Source of the DNA: Halolamina sp. CBA1230
GTDB taxonomy: Archaea; Halobacteriota; Halobacteria; Halobacteriales; Haloferacaceae
Reading direction: 5' to 3'
Assembly: GCF_002025255.2 (NCBI RefSeq)
Contig: NZ_CP054587.1
Span: 1,798,001-1,862,000, forward strand
Length of the DNA stretch: 64,000 nucleotides
Position numbers and translations under genes: made by a program. This document shows positions 15,956-24,214 of this stretch, in pieces. Each line of letters starts with the position of its first letter. The first letter of the stretch is position 1. A model generated the notes under the pieces. The model was not told the DNA's origin. It made no database searches and saw only the letters and a program-made list of their open reading frames with translations.

Positions 15956-16503
15956 ACTGTTACCACGACCACCGTATGGCTTGTCTGTTTGGGTAGCTCA
16001 AACTGCCCCGGACTGGGGGAGGTTATAAACTCCACCCGGATGCGGGTGGGGTCGCCGGGGAGATCGGGGCGGCGCCGCGGGCGTCGACGCCGATATGTGA
16101 CCACGGCCGATCGGCGCCGGCTCGCGCTCGTGGTCACATTCCGGATCGCGGTGTTCTGTGCTCGCGACCCCGTGCAGTCGCCCCAGAACCGGGTTCCTCC
16201 GGATTCATATCACGTTAACAGACTCCGCGAGAGAACTATCAATCTGGATAAAGTGAACGACGGAGTTTTCCTATTCGGTTCCAACCCCTGAATTGCCCCT
16301 GGAAATGCGGGGCATTCTTTCGACTCGGTCGGTGGGCACCAACCCACCGGCTTTCCCGCGCATATCACTGGAAAAGACCTTTTCGCGGATGATAATTGGG
16401 GCACCGGGTTTATACATCACCTCCGATTTTCGAGGAGTAGACGCGGTCAGGAAGGTGCACGCCTGCGTGCGGTAGGGTGTGCCAACCCCCGGGTCGAAAG
16501 AAC
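15956..16503. other. 548-bp gap between provirus and pilins with long inverted repeat
   Basis: No credible ORF. A perfect 11-bp inverted repeat ATGTGACCACG (16095-16105) pairs with 16129-16139 around a 23-nt spacer that itself holds GCCGATCGGC. A second hairpin, CGGTGGG (16330-16336) with 16343-16349, lies further right. No copy of the tRNA-Pro 3' end is present, so the right att site remains unknown. Confidence 0.65.
16407..16418 (+). promoter_or_regulatory. TATA box for pilin cluster
   Basis: GGGTTTATACAT about 90 bp upstream of the first pilin ATG matches the haloarchaeal TTTAWA core. It implies a 5' leader of about 65 nt containing a GCACGC/GCGTGC hairpin just before the coding region. 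Confidence 0.5.
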
Positions 16504-16923
16504 ATGAAGCAGAAAATCAAAGCGATGCTCGAAGAGGAGCGAGGGGTATCACCTGTCATCGGTGTTATACTGATGGTCGCGATCACCGTGATCCTGGCTG
16601 CGGTGATCGGGACGTTCGTGCTGGGTCTGGGGGACAGTCTTCAACAGGCGCCGCAGGCTCAGCTTGAGGCGTATTCGGATACGTCAGGGGAAATTAGTAT
16701 CGATCACAATGGTGGTGATCCCTTACCCGTGAATGAAATCACAATCCAAGTTGGTACCGATGGTACCGATGACACTAGTGATTTCACCAGTAGTGAGTTC
16801 ACAGTTGGGCAAACTATCACCGATTCGAGTCCAGACACAACTGGAGAATCGGTTTCCGTAACAGTTATTCACGACTCCTCTGAGTCGATCCTGCTTGATA
16901 CAGAAGTAGATACAACAGCATAG
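16504..16923 (+). CDS. Type IV pilin (PilA-type), copy 1
   Basis: A 139-aa prepilin. A short basic leader ends in EEERG, then comes the hydrophobic helix [20 protein letters not shown] that defines haloarchaeal adhesion pilins; prepilin peptidase (PibD-type) should cut after the Gly. ATG 16504 is chosen because it gives the normal short leader. The tail is AT-richer, variable, and carries the shared HNGGDPLP and SILLDTEV segments. Followed at once by two paralogues, it likely forms surface pili used for adhesion. Confidence 0.88.
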   Translation: MKQKIKAMLEEERGVSPVIGVILMVAITVILAAVIGTFVLGLGDSLQQAPQAQLEAYSDTSGEISIDHNGGDPLPVNEITIQVGTDGTDDTSDFTSSEFTVGQTITDSSPDTTGESVSVTVIHDSSESILLDTEVDTTA

Positions 16924-16924
16924 A

Positions 16925-17347
16925 ATGATGGAACAAATTAAGAATATATTCGATGTTGATCGAGGTGTCAGTCCCGTCATCGGGGTTATCCTGATGGTTG
17001 CCATCACCGTGATTCTGGCAGCCGTGATCGGGACATTCGTCCTAGGCCTCGGTGACAGCCTAGAACAGGCGCCACAGGCCCAACTTGATGCGACGACAGA
17101 CAGTGGTACAATTTACATCAATCACAACGGTGGAGATCCGCTTCCGAAGAGTGAGATAACGATTAATATTGTGGATCCCGATGGTACTGATCCATCATTG
17201 TCTTTCGGCGGATATAATACTGATGATGAATTAGCCGTCGGCGGGTCAATCAATGGTGGAGGGGGTACTCTCAGTGGTACTTACACTGTTACCGTTGTCC
17301 ATGATCCGTCTGAATCGATTCTCCTAGATACCGAGGTCGAAGCCTAG
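16925..17347 (+). CDS. Type IV pilin (PilA-type), copy 2
   Basis: A 140-aa prepilin starting [20 protein letters not shown]; either Met can start. The helix region is almost residue-for-residue the same as in copy 1 up to QAPQAQL, while the tail differs except for the [10 protein letters not shown] and [13 protein letters not shown] blocks. Two bases separate it from copy 1. The sharp switch from conserved to variable fits gene duplication followed by diversification of the exposed domain. Confidence 0.88.
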   Translation: MMEQIKNIFDVDRGVSPVIGVILMVAITVILAAVIGTFVLGLGDSLEQAPQAQLDATTDSGTIYINHNGGDPLPKSEITINIVDPDGTDPSLSFGGYNTDDELAVGGSINGGGGTLSGTYTVTVVHDPSESILLDTEVEA

Positions 17348-17355
17348 ATTCAACC

Positions 17356-17901
17356 ATGAAAACAAATCTTAAATCCATAATTGACGATGAACGGGGTGTC
17401 AGCCCCGTTATCGGGGTCATCCTGATGGTCGCCATCACCGTGATTCTGGCAGCGGTTATCGGCACGTTCGTCCTGGGCCTAGGCGATAGCCTGCAGCAGG
17501 CGCCGCAGGCGCAGCTTGATGCGGAAGATGCGGAAGGTAGTAGTTCCGTTGAAGGTGCTGCATCTACCACTGTACTCGACATTAGTCATGGAGGGGGTGA
17601 CGAAATCCCCGCTGAAGACTACGAGATCAGGATTACCGACCCTATTTCAGACTCGCAAACTACGATCTGGGATGGGAGTGATACTCCAAACGCCACGGTA
17701 AGTTCGTCTCCCACTGCCGATATCGGACTTAGCGGTGATCCCGGTTCGTTGACCGTCGGATCGACTGTGACGGTTGCTATCACCAATAATGGTGCTGATG
17801 GTACCGTTGATGAGGTCGAATTCGACGGCGAGTACGAAGTCCAGATTGTCCACGTGCCGAGCGACTCGATCCTACTCGACAAGACGGTCGACGTCGAGTA
17901 G
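17356..17901 (+). CDS. Type IV pilin (PilA-type), copy 3
   Basis: A 181-aa prepilin ([20 protein letters not shown]...), with a longer tail than its two neighbours. The helix and QAPQAQL block are conserved and the C-terminal VPSDSILLDKTV block is recognisable. It starts nine bases after copy 2. The base composition drops in the variable tail and rises again at the end. No assembly ATPase or PilC-like gene is nearby, so these pilins must use a machine encoded elsewhere. Confidence 0.88.
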   Translation: MKTNLKSIIDDERGVSPVIGVILMVAITVILAAVIGTFVLGLGDSLQQAPQAQLDAEDAEGSSSVEGAASTTVLDISHGGGDEIPAEDYEIRITDPISDSQTTIWDGSDTPNATVSSSPTADIGLSGDPGSLTVGSTVTVAITNNGADGTVDEVEFDGEYEVQIVHVPSDSILLDKTVDVE

Positions 17902-18063
17902 CTCGCCCACCTTCACACACTTCTTTGAACCGAACGCCCGGACGAACGAGAAACATCTCTATCCCCATCGTCGACCCCAAATCTCTCGCTCGAACCGAGA
18001 ACCACCCGAGCAAATACCCCTGAACGGCCGTCGAACTCTATTGCGAAGCCCGCCGACCCCCAC

Positions 18064-18573
18064 TCACCGCTCGGCCTCGTCCACGCGCCCCACGAGCACC
18101 CAGAAGCCGACCGCGAACAGGACGACCCCGGGGACCATCGCCCCGGGGCCGAACGCCTCGACGGCGTCGATCCCGTCGCCCTGATACACGACGCCCGACG
18201 GTCGCACGAGCGGCATCCCCCAGATCGCCGCGGCGTACAGCGACTCGTACAGCGTCACGGCCGCGCCGGCGGTCAGGAGCGCCCACCGGACGCCGGTCCG
18301 GGAGACGGTCACCGAGTACCGCATCGTGAGGATCCCGGCCGTCGCCATGAGCAGCGGCGTGAGGAGATTGTTCCACGCACCGACGCCGGGCGAGCTGTAG
18401 CAGGTCGCCAGCCGGCCCGCGTGGTACGTCCACGGCCCGAGCCCGCAGGCGGCCAGCGTCCCCGACGCGGCGTAGTCGATCGCCGCGTGAACGACCTCGT
18501 GGAGGACGATCTCGGCGACGACGAGCGCCGGCGCGAGGACGAACGCGACGAGAAACGGGTCCCGCTCGCCCAT
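18064..18573 (-). CDS. Membrane metalloprotease-like protein (HExxH)
   Basis: A 169-aa protein with about four or five hydrophobic helices. The first helix ends with LHEVVHAAIDYAASG, a HExxH zinc motif, and a later LLTPLLMATAGI stretch could supply part of the second half of the site. This layout matches small DUF3267-like membrane peptidases, but I cannot point to the third zinc ligand. It is convergent with the pilin cluster. Confidence 0.65.
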   Translation of the reverse strand: MGERDPFLVAFVLAPALVVAEIVLHEVVHAAIDYAASGTLAACGLGPWTYHAGRLATCYSSPGVGAWNNLLTPLLMATAGILTMRYSVTVSRTGVRWALLTAGAAVTLYESLYAAAIWGMPLVRPSGVVYQGDGIDAVEAFGPGAMVPGVVLFAVGFWVLVGRVDEAER

Positions 18574-18866
18574 CAGCGCCTCCGTGACCGTCGGCCGGGC
18601 GCCGCCGGACGGCGTCTTCCGCCGACGACGGACACCGACCGCGGACGGTCGTCACTCGAACGCGACCAGTGCGGGCGGCCGGACGGTCGCGCGGCCGTCA
18701 GTCCGACCCCGCCACGGGCGTCGACGGCGTCGAGCGAACCCGGCTTCGACATACTGGAACACGCCGCAGCGCGTCGGTTAGCTATGAAGGTCCTTCTGAC
18801 GCCTCGCTCGACGACCCCGACGGTTAGTCACGATCCGATCGTCGCCCGTCGCGCCGACGCTCCGCG
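18574..18866. other. Gap without a supported gene
   Basis: About 290 bp of high-GC sequence between the HExxH gene and a stress-protein remnant. Short open frames are present but none has a recognisable start or domain. No clear promoter or strong hairpin was noted. Confidence 0.5.
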
Positions 18867-19030
18867 TTAGCTGGCTCTTTCGCTGGCCCTTTCGGCGACG
18901 GTGCCCGCGTCGAACGCCGCCGCTCGAACCAGTGCGGTCCCAGCGAGCTCGGACCCGTCGAAGGGGACGACGAGCCTCGCGGCCGACGGACCGGCGAGGA
19001 CGCTGCTTCCCGTCGGACGCTCGGTCGAAC
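18867..19030 (-). pseudogene. Remnant of a UspA-like universal stress protein
   Basis: One minus-strand frame reads SAARLVVPFDGSELAGTALV followed by RAAAFDAGTVAERASERAS and a stop. VVPFDGSELA is the N-terminal strand-and-loop of UspA nucleotide-binding proteins. There is no start codon at a sensible place and the frame stops after about 50 residues, whereas UspA proteins have about 140. I read it as a decayed fragment. It could also be a chance match of a short motif. Confidence 0.4.
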
Positions 19031-19084
19031 ACGGATCCCCGTTCCTGCGACCGGAACGGTGTCGCCCTCGCCAGCCCCGGCGGA

Positions 19085-19459
19085 TCAGTTCTCGAGCACC
19101 ACAGTGTCGCCCGGCTCGACGCCGTCGGCGCCGCCGGCCCGGAGCTCGATCACCGTGTCCGCGAGCCCGTGGGTCAGCCCGCGGAACGGCCGCAGTCGGT
19201 CGACTTTGATCACCTCGTCGTCGACCAGCCAGAGCACGTCGAGCGGTTCGAACACGAACAGCGTGTGGATCGTCCGGTCCGCCGGCTCCGCGAACGGGAA
19301 CACCAGCGCGTACCCCTCTGGGATCGAGGGGCGAAACATCAGCCCCAGCGACTGCGCCACCGGCCCCTCGGCCCGCTCGACGTCGTCGGCGAGGATCCGC
19401 GTCTCCACCTCGCCCGCCGATGGAGCGGCCTCGCCGTCTCGGTGATGGACGAGTCGCAC
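19085..19459 (-). CDS. DUF192 family protein
   Basis: A 124-aa protein of the DUF192 beta-barrel family. Seen features are SLGLMFRPSIPEGYALVFPF, the IHTLFVFEPLDVLWLVDDEV core and the terminal GDTVVLEN. Family function is unsettled. The start at 19459 gives MRLVHHRDGEAAPSAGEVET, which is normal for cytoplasmic haloarchaeal versions without signal peptide. It is divergent from the HNH-like gene. Confidence 0.85.
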   Translation of the reverse strand: MRLVHHRDGEAAPSAGEVETRILADDVERAEGPVAQSLGLMFRPSIPEGYALVFPFAEPADRTIHTLFVFEPLDVLWLVDDEVIKVDRLRPFRGLTHGLADTVIELRAGGADGVEPGDTVVLEN

Positions 19460-19535
19460 GCCACCCGCTCCCGTCGCTGCCCTACTAAGCGTTCCGCCCC
19501 CGAGCGTTCAAGGCCGAGCGCGCCCCACCGCGGGT

Positions 19536-20114
19536 ATGGAGGAGACGCCCGAGGGGACGCCCGTCGGCGTCGACGACCCCTACGCGGTCGCCGGGCGCTG
19601 TGACCACCTCACGAACGACGGCCGCTGCCGGTACGCGCTCGATCACGCCGGCGAGGATCCGGAGTTCGCGGCCGAGCGCCGCGCCGACGACTACGCCTGC
19701 GTCGTCGCCGACACGGAGGCGGCGTCGACCGAGGGCGAGGACCCCGACTGGTCGCGCTGCCCGCACTACCGCTCGACGACGGACGCGAAGGAGTGTGCCC
19801 GCTGTGGGCTCGAGGAGGTCAGACTGGCCCACGACGCGGACGCGCGCCCGCTGGTCGAGGAGCACCACCTCTCCTATGCAGGTGCCGCCGGCACGGACCA
19901 GCCGGCGGACGACCGTCCCGCGGACGCGGAGCCCTCCCACGAGATCACGGTCGGCCTCTGTCGCTGGTGTCACACCAAGGTCCACCGCTCGTTCGCCCGG
20001 GTCGACGACGACGCCAACCCCGACCCGGAGGCGATCGCCGAACGCGAGCGCCGCCGGAGCGAGGAGCTCTCCGAGCTGGGGTTCCGGTCGGCCAGCGAGC
20101 GCCGGGAGGAGTAA
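19536..20114 (+). CDS. HNH-like zinc protein
   Basis: A 192-aa acidic protein. The centre contains CPHYRSTTDAKECARCGLEE, then EEHHLSYAG, then VGLCRWCHTKVHRSFARVDD: paired CxxC knuckles around a double His and a final C-x-x-C-H-x-x-x-H, the arrangement of an HNH endonuclease finger. An N-terminal CDHLTNDGRCRYAL segment adds further cysteines. Close homologues in haloarchaea are, as I recall, annotated DUF7097. Nuclease activity is not certain. Confidence 0.65.
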   Translation: MEETPEGTPVGVDDPYAVAGRCDHLTNDGRCRYALDHAGEDPEFAAERRADDYACVVADTEAASTEGEDPDWSRCPHYRSTTDAKECARCGLEEVRLAHDADARPLVEEHHLSYAGAAGTDQPADDRPADAEPSHEITVGLCRWCHTKVHRSFARVDDDANPDPEAIAERERRRSEELSELGFRSASERREE

Positions 20115-20146
20115 ATCATGCCGCGTTCGACGCTGTCGGTAGGGGT

Positions 20147-20651
20147 ATGCCCGCCGACCACCTCGGCCACGTCCACCTGAAAGTGACAGACGTCGACCGC
20201 GCCGTCGCGTTCTACCGCGACGTGCTCGGCCTCGACGTGGCCGAGCGGTTCGACCGCTACGCGTTCCTCTCCGTCGGCGAGCACCACCACGACCTCGCGC
20301 TCCAGGGCATCGGCGCCGAGGAGGTCGACGACGGCGTCCCGGCCGACCCCCGCGGCCCCCGCGTCGGCCTGTACCACTCCGCGTGGGAGGTCGACAGCGC
20401 CGCGGAGCTCCGGGCGACCGCCGAGCGCCTGTGCGAGCGCGAGGTCGCGGTCTCGCCGGTCGACAACGGCGTCAGCAAGGCGCTGTACTTCGAGGTCACC
20501 AGAATCGAAGGTTCTGGTTGGCTAACGAGAGCTTCGCTCTCGTGAACGACCCGGACGGCAACGTCGTCGAGGTGTACCTCGACACCGCGAGCAGCGCGAC
20601 ATCGAGCAGTGGAACGGCCGGAACGAGCGGTTCGACCCGTTCTCGATCTGA
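20147..20651 (+). pseudogene. Glyoxalase/VOC protein interrupted by a hairpin insertion
   Basis: Intact for 116 codons from ATG 20147: DHLGHVHLKVTDVDRAVAFY, metal-binding His residues and SKALYFE. Then 53 foreign bases (20495-20547) follow and the reading frame stops at 20545. The expected VOC ending resumes after the insertion as DPDGNVVEVYLDT and, after one more frame change, RDIEQWNGRNERFDPFSI ending in TGA at 20649-20651. The truncated 132-aa product lacks the final strand with its Glu metal ligand. A sequencing error cannot explain the 53-bp block. Confidence 0.8.
20495..20547. mobile_element. 53-bp two-hairpin palindromic insertion
   Basis: Two adjacent inverted repeats fill the block that splits the VOC gene. 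ACCAGAATC (20498-20506) pairs across GAA with 20510-20518, with one G-T pair. ACGAGAGC (20525-20532) pairs across TTC with 20536-20543. The inverted sequence matches the plan of 34869-34919: an ACGAGAGC-type hairpin, a TNGCCA linker, then a CAGAA-type hairpin. It encodes nothing, so it would need to be moved in trans, like a MITE or REP element. Confidence 0.75.
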
Positions 20652-20716
20652 CCACGAACGTGCCCATCTCGCCCCGGTTCCGAGCTACTTTTGAGCCTCG
20701 TCGGCCAACACAGCGC

Positions 20717-21271
20717 ATGACCAGGATCGTCGTCATCGACAACCACGGGCAGTTCACCCACCTCGAGGGGCGCGCGCTCCGCGATCTCGGCGTCGACACC
20801 GAGATCCTCGACAACGACACCGACCCCGCCGAGATCGACGCCGACGGGCTCGTGCTCTCGGGCGGCCCCTCGATGGACCGGGTCGGCCGCTGTGCCGACT
20901 ACCTCGAGATGGACGTGCCCGTGCTGGGCATCTGTCTCGGGATGCAGTTCGTGGCCGAGGAGCTGGGCGGCAGCACCCACAGCGGCGAGTACGGCGGCTA
21001 CGCCGACGTGACCGTCGAGATCCTCGACGACGAGGACCCGTTGCTCGGCGATCTCGCGCCCGAAACGCGCGTCTGGGCCAGCCACGCCGACGAGGTCGAC
21101 GAGGTGCCCGAGGGGTTCACGCGCACCGCCCGCAGCGACGTCTGCGAGGTCGAGGCGATGAGCGACCCCGACCGCGGGCTCTACGGCGTCCAGTGGCACC
21201 CCGAGGTCGCCCACACCGCGGAGGGCGAGGCGGTGTTCGAGGCGTTCGAGACGATCTGTGAGAACTGGTAG
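20717..21271 (+). CDS. guaAA: GMP synthase, glutamine amidotransferase subunit
   Basis: A 184-aa class I glutaminase that supplies ammonia to the separate archaeal GMP synthetase subunit. It begins MTRIVVIDNHGQFTHLEGRA. The nucleophile Cys is in LGICLGMQFVAEELGG, and the His-Glu pair in YGVQWHPEVAHTAEGE. The length fits the split archaeal form. ATG 20717 is chosen because the longer frame upstream is the shifted tail of the broken VOC gene. The ATPase subunit is not in this window. Confidence 0.94.
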   Translation: MTRIVVIDNHGQFTHLEGRALRDLGVDTEILDNDTDPAEIDADGLVLSGGPSMDRVGRCADYLEMDVPVLGICLGMQFVAEELGGSTHSGEYGGYADVTVEILDDEDPLLGDLAPETRVWASHADEVDEVPEGFTRTARSDVCEVEAMSDPDRGLYGVQWHPEVAHTAEGEAVFEAFETICENW

Positions 21272-21327
21272 CCGGCCGGGGACGGAAAGTCACGGGTTTT
21301 AGGCCGTCCGGATCCCACCCGATATCG

Positions 21328-23235
21328 ATGACGGCGTCCCAAAGCAACCTCGCGGGGCTCTCGCGGTTCATCTTTCGGGCCCCGAACTGGTACACCAGCC
21401 TCGCCTTCGCCCTGCTGGTGGCCGCCGTCGCGGGCATCGGCGCGTTCGAGAGCGGCGACGCGAACGCGGTGTTCCGCGGCATCCTCTTCGTCGGCCAGGA
21501 CGCGTGGGAGGGGATCTTCTTCATCGGCGTGCCGACGGTGGTCGCCGGCTTTGCGACGCCGTGGGTCGACCGCTACACGGGCGGGCGCCTCACCTACAAC
21601 CGCGCGTCGCTGCTCGCGCTGATCTGCGAACTGGTGATCGTCGCGGTGGTGAGCGTCGCCGCACTGGTCGCGTTCCTCGTGCCGGCGCTTGGGCAGTCGT
21701 TCGTGTTCGACGCGCTGATGTTCGCGCTGGCGTCGGTGTTCGCGCTGCGCCTGCTGGTGGTGATGGCAGTCTCACGCACCTCGCTCCCGGTCGCGGTGCT
21801 GCCGGCGAGCATCCAGACCGCGGTCGCCGGCGCGCTGCTGTTCGTGTACAGCGGCGCGATCCGCTACCTCGCGGAGGGTGGGCCGATCGTCGAGGCGTTC
21901 CTCACCCCGTTCCTCGACGAGTCCGCCGAGGCCCCGGGCGTGCTGACCACGCTCTCGCCCCAGCAGTTCGGGCTGCTGGGCGTCCTCTGTGTGATCTACG
22001 CCGGTGCGGTCTGGGTGTTCCTCGTCGCGGTCGATCGGCCGTGGCGCCGCTCGATGGGCGTCTCGATGCTCGACTTCCTCCGGGGGTTCATCGGCCACGT
22101 CGCCGAGGGGACCCGGGAGCTGGAGGACTTCTTCGAACAGCTGGGCGAGGAAGCGATCGTCCCGGTCACCGTCCTTGCCTTCCGCCACCCCGACGGCGAG
22201 GAGAAGGCGCGGTTCGTGCTGCCGATGATCCACCCCGGACCGATGGGCGAGATCGGCGGCGGCAACCTCCCCGAACGCGTCGCCGACACCGCCGAGGGGC
22301 TGGCGTTCCCGCCCCACGCCACCGCAGGCCACGACTTCAACCTCGTCACCGAGCGCGAGGTCGACCGCCTGATCGACGCCGCCGACCGCGCTCACAGCCG
22401 CATCGAGTACGACGACGCGGCGACCGGGAGCGTCCGCACCCAGTCCGGCGACGCCAAACTGCTCGGGCAGGCGTTCGGCGGTGACGGCCTGCTGGTGAAC
22501 ACGTTCTCGCCCGACTTCGCCGACGACGTGGAGTACGGCGTCGGCCTCACGGCGACGGAGGGCGCCCGGACCAACGGGCTCGACGACGTGTTGCTCGTCG
22601 ACGCCCACAACTGCAACAACGGGCTCGACGGCCCGGATCTGGGCCACGTCACCCCCGGAAGCCCCCGCTCGTTCGACATGATCACCGCCGCCGAGGCGGC
22701 GGGCAGCGAACTGGGTGACGCCCCCGAAGCGCCGCTCTCGCTGGGGACCGCGTGGGACGAGACCGAGTGGGTCCCACAGGAGGGGATCGGCCCGCTGGGG
22801 ATCCGGGTCGCGGTCACCGAGGTCGACGGGCAGGAGACGGCGTACGTGCTGGTCGACGGCAACAACATGGAGCCGTGGCTCCGCGACCGAACCGTCGACG
22901 AGCTGCTCGACGGTGACCTCGACCACGCGGAGGTGATGACCACCGACACCCACATCGTCAACACCGTCGAGGCGGACAACCAGGTCGGCGCGGAGATCGA
23001 CCACAGCGCGTTCATCGACACCGTCACGGACCTCGTCGGTCAGGCCCGCGACGACCTCGAACCCGTGGAGGCGGGGATGGCCACCGAGCGCGCGGAGGTG
23101 ACGGTGTTCGGCAACGACCGCACCGAGACGCTCGCCTCCCACGCCAACGCGGTGGTGTCGCTGGGCGGGGCGTTCGCGCTCGCGGTCAGCCTGGCGGTGA
23201 TCGCGATCAGCGTCCTGCTCTTCTTCGTCACCTGA
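21328..23235 (+). CDS. DUF2070 family membrane protein
   Basis: A 635-aa archaeal membrane protein. About seven transmembrane helices occupy residues 25-250, a large soluble domain (about 255-600) contains MIHPGPMGEIGGGNLPERVA and LLVDAHNCNNG, and a final helix closes the protein. The His and Asp-rich signatures are conserved in DUF2070, whose role is unknown. It starts 56 bp after guaAA on the same strand and may share its transcript. Confidence 0.88.
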   Translation: MTASQSNLAGLSRFIFRAPNWYTSLAFALLVAAVAGIGAFESGDANAVFRGILFVGQDAWEGIFFIGVPTVVAGFATPWVDRYTGGRLTYNRASLLALICELVIVAVVSVAALVAFLVPALGQSFVFDALMFALASVFALRLLVVMAVSRTSLPVAVLPASIQTAVAGALLFVYSGAIRYLAEGGPIVEAFLTPFLDESAEAPGVLTTLSPQQFGLLGVLCVIYAGAVWVFLVAVDRPWRRSMGVSMLDFLRGFIGHVAEGTRELEDFFEQLGEEAIVPVTVLAFRHPDGEEKARFVLPMIHPGPMGEIGGGNLPERVADTAEGLAFPPHATAGHDFNLVTEREVDRLIDAADRAHSRIEYDDAATGSVRTQSGDAKLLGQAFGGDGLLVNTFSPDFADDVEYGVGLTATEGARTNGLDDVLLVDAHNCNNGLDGPDLGHVTPGSPRSFDMITAAEAAGSELGDAPEAPLSLGTAWDETEWVPQEGIGPLGIRVAVTEVDGQETAYVLVDGNNMEPWLRDRTVDELLDGDLDHAEVMTTDTHIVNTVEADNQVGAEIDHSAFIDTVTDLVGQARDDLEPVEAGMATERAEVTVFGNDRTETLASHANAVVSLGGAFALAVSLAVIAISVLLFFVT

Positions 23236-23282
23236 GAACGACCGCGTTCGAGACGTACTCGACCGTCAAGAGCGGAAGCGTT

Positions 23283-23299
23283 CGCCCCGAATCGGGGCG
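23283..23299. terminator. Hairpin between convergent genes
   Basis: CGCCCCGA pairs with TCGGGGCG around a single A, in practice a 6-7 bp stem. It lies between the convergent DUF2070 and DUF3194 genes. There is no T-run, so termination is inferred from position only. Confidence 0.5.
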
Positions 23300-23328
23300 C
23301 ATCGGAGAGAGAGGGAACGCGTGTCCCG

Positions 23329-23577
23329 TCAGTCGAACAGTTCGTCGACCGCGTCCTGGGCCGCGCGGGCCGCCTCGTCGGCGACGTCCTCGGCGTCAGG
23401 CTCGGCGTCTGCCGGGGGGTTGACGTACACGTCCACCTCGAGCGTCCCGTCCTCGAACGTGACCGTCACGTCGAGGTCGGTCAGTTCGGACTGCTTGTAG
23501 CGGTCCAGCACGACACCCTCGGCGGCCGCGCTGGCGGTTTCGACGACCTCCTCGTCGGTCGGTTCGGCCTCGCTCAT
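23329..23577 (-). CDS. DUF3194 family protein
   Basis: An 82-aa very acidic protein: MSEAEPTDEEVVETASAAAE, then DLDVTVTFEDGTLEVDVYVN. Small archaeal proteins of this family are regularly encoded beside prefoldin beta, as here, where the gene starts directly after the prefoldin stop. The function is not known; a co-translational or chaperone-linked role is inferred from the pairing. Confidence 0.85.
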   Translation of the reverse strand: MSEAEPTDEEVVETASAAAEGVVLDRYKQSELTDLDVTVTFEDGTLEVDVYVNPPADAEPDAEDVADEAARAAQDAVDELFD

Positions 23578-23970
23578 TTACGCGCCGGCGCCGGGGCCGC
23601 CGGGGCCCATCGGGCCGCCGCCCTCGCCACCCTGGAGCATCTGCTGGAGCTCCTCCTGCAGCTCCTCGAACTGCTCCTGGGTCTTCTGCTCGCGCTTCTC
23701 GAGCTGGTCGACGCGGACTTCGAGGCTGTCGACTTTCTCCTCGAGATCGTCCTTGGCGCTCTCGTAGTCGGTGTGGACGAGGAGCTCACCGATCTCTCGG
23801 TACATGGTGGTGTCCTCGTCGATGTCCTCGAGCGCCTCGAGGGCGGTCTCGGCCTCGTTGAGCGAGGTCTCGGCCTGCGTCTTCTGGGCCGAGAGCTGCT
23901 CGGTTGTCTCCTGAAGGTCCTGTAGCTCCTCGATCTTCTCCTGCGCCTCGGGCGGCAGACTACCCTGCAT
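23578..23970 (-). CDS. pfdB: Prefoldin subunit beta
   Basis: A 130-aa subunit of the archaeal hexameric holdase that passes unfolded proteins to the thermosome. Two long coiled-coil helices (residues 8-50 and 75-112) flank a short beta hairpin, [17 protein letters not shown]. The C-terminus is Gly/Pro-rich ([17 protein letters not shown]). ATG 23970 ([20 protein letters not shown]) is the standard start. DUF3194 follows with no gap. Confidence 0.95.
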   Translation of the reverse strand: MQGSLPPEAQEKIEELQDLQETTEQLSAQKTQAETSLNEAETALEALEDIDEDTTMYREIGELLVHTDYESAKDDLEEKVDSLEVRVDQLEKREQKTQEQFEELQEELQQMLQGGEGGGPMGPGGPGAGA

Positions 23971-24079
23971 ACCCTTACCGAAGTTCCTCGGCCTGAAAAA
24001 GCCCCGTATTTGGGCCTACGAGGAAATACCGGGCGGATCGCGGTCCCCGCCGCCTCTACTCCCCGGACGGGCCCTCGTC

Positions 24080-24174
24080 CCGGCCGGCTCACCGTGCCGG
24101 CCGGACCCGCTGTCCTCGTCGGCTCACCGTGCCGACGAGACCAACCGTCCCGCCCGCCTCCACTCGCCGGGCGG
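24080..24174. repeat. Tandem hairpin array with a repeated loop
   Basis: Two 9-bp hairpins share the loop TCACCGT but have different stems: CCGGCCGGC at 24080-24088 with 24096-24104, and CTCGTCGGC at 24115-24123 with 24131-24139. A third, CCGCCCG at 24150-24156 with 24168-24174, follows with an unrelated loop. GTC-type and GAC-type bases flank each unit. It lies between the divergent pfdB and carS genes, so it could affect either. Confidence 0.7.
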
Positions 24175-24214
24175 ACCCACCGGACTTACCACACTCCCAA
24201 CCGACGGATCGCCC

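Noticed and set aside
4735-16503. A second copy of the tRNA-Pro 3' end as right attachment site
   Set aside because: Read through 15955-16503 and the rest of the block for CGGTCCCA-type sequence and found none.
20147-20651. Sequencing error as the cause of the broken VOC gene
   Set aside because: A 53-base block with two perfect hairpins and a relative at 34869-34919 is not a base-calling artefact, although the later single frame change could be one.
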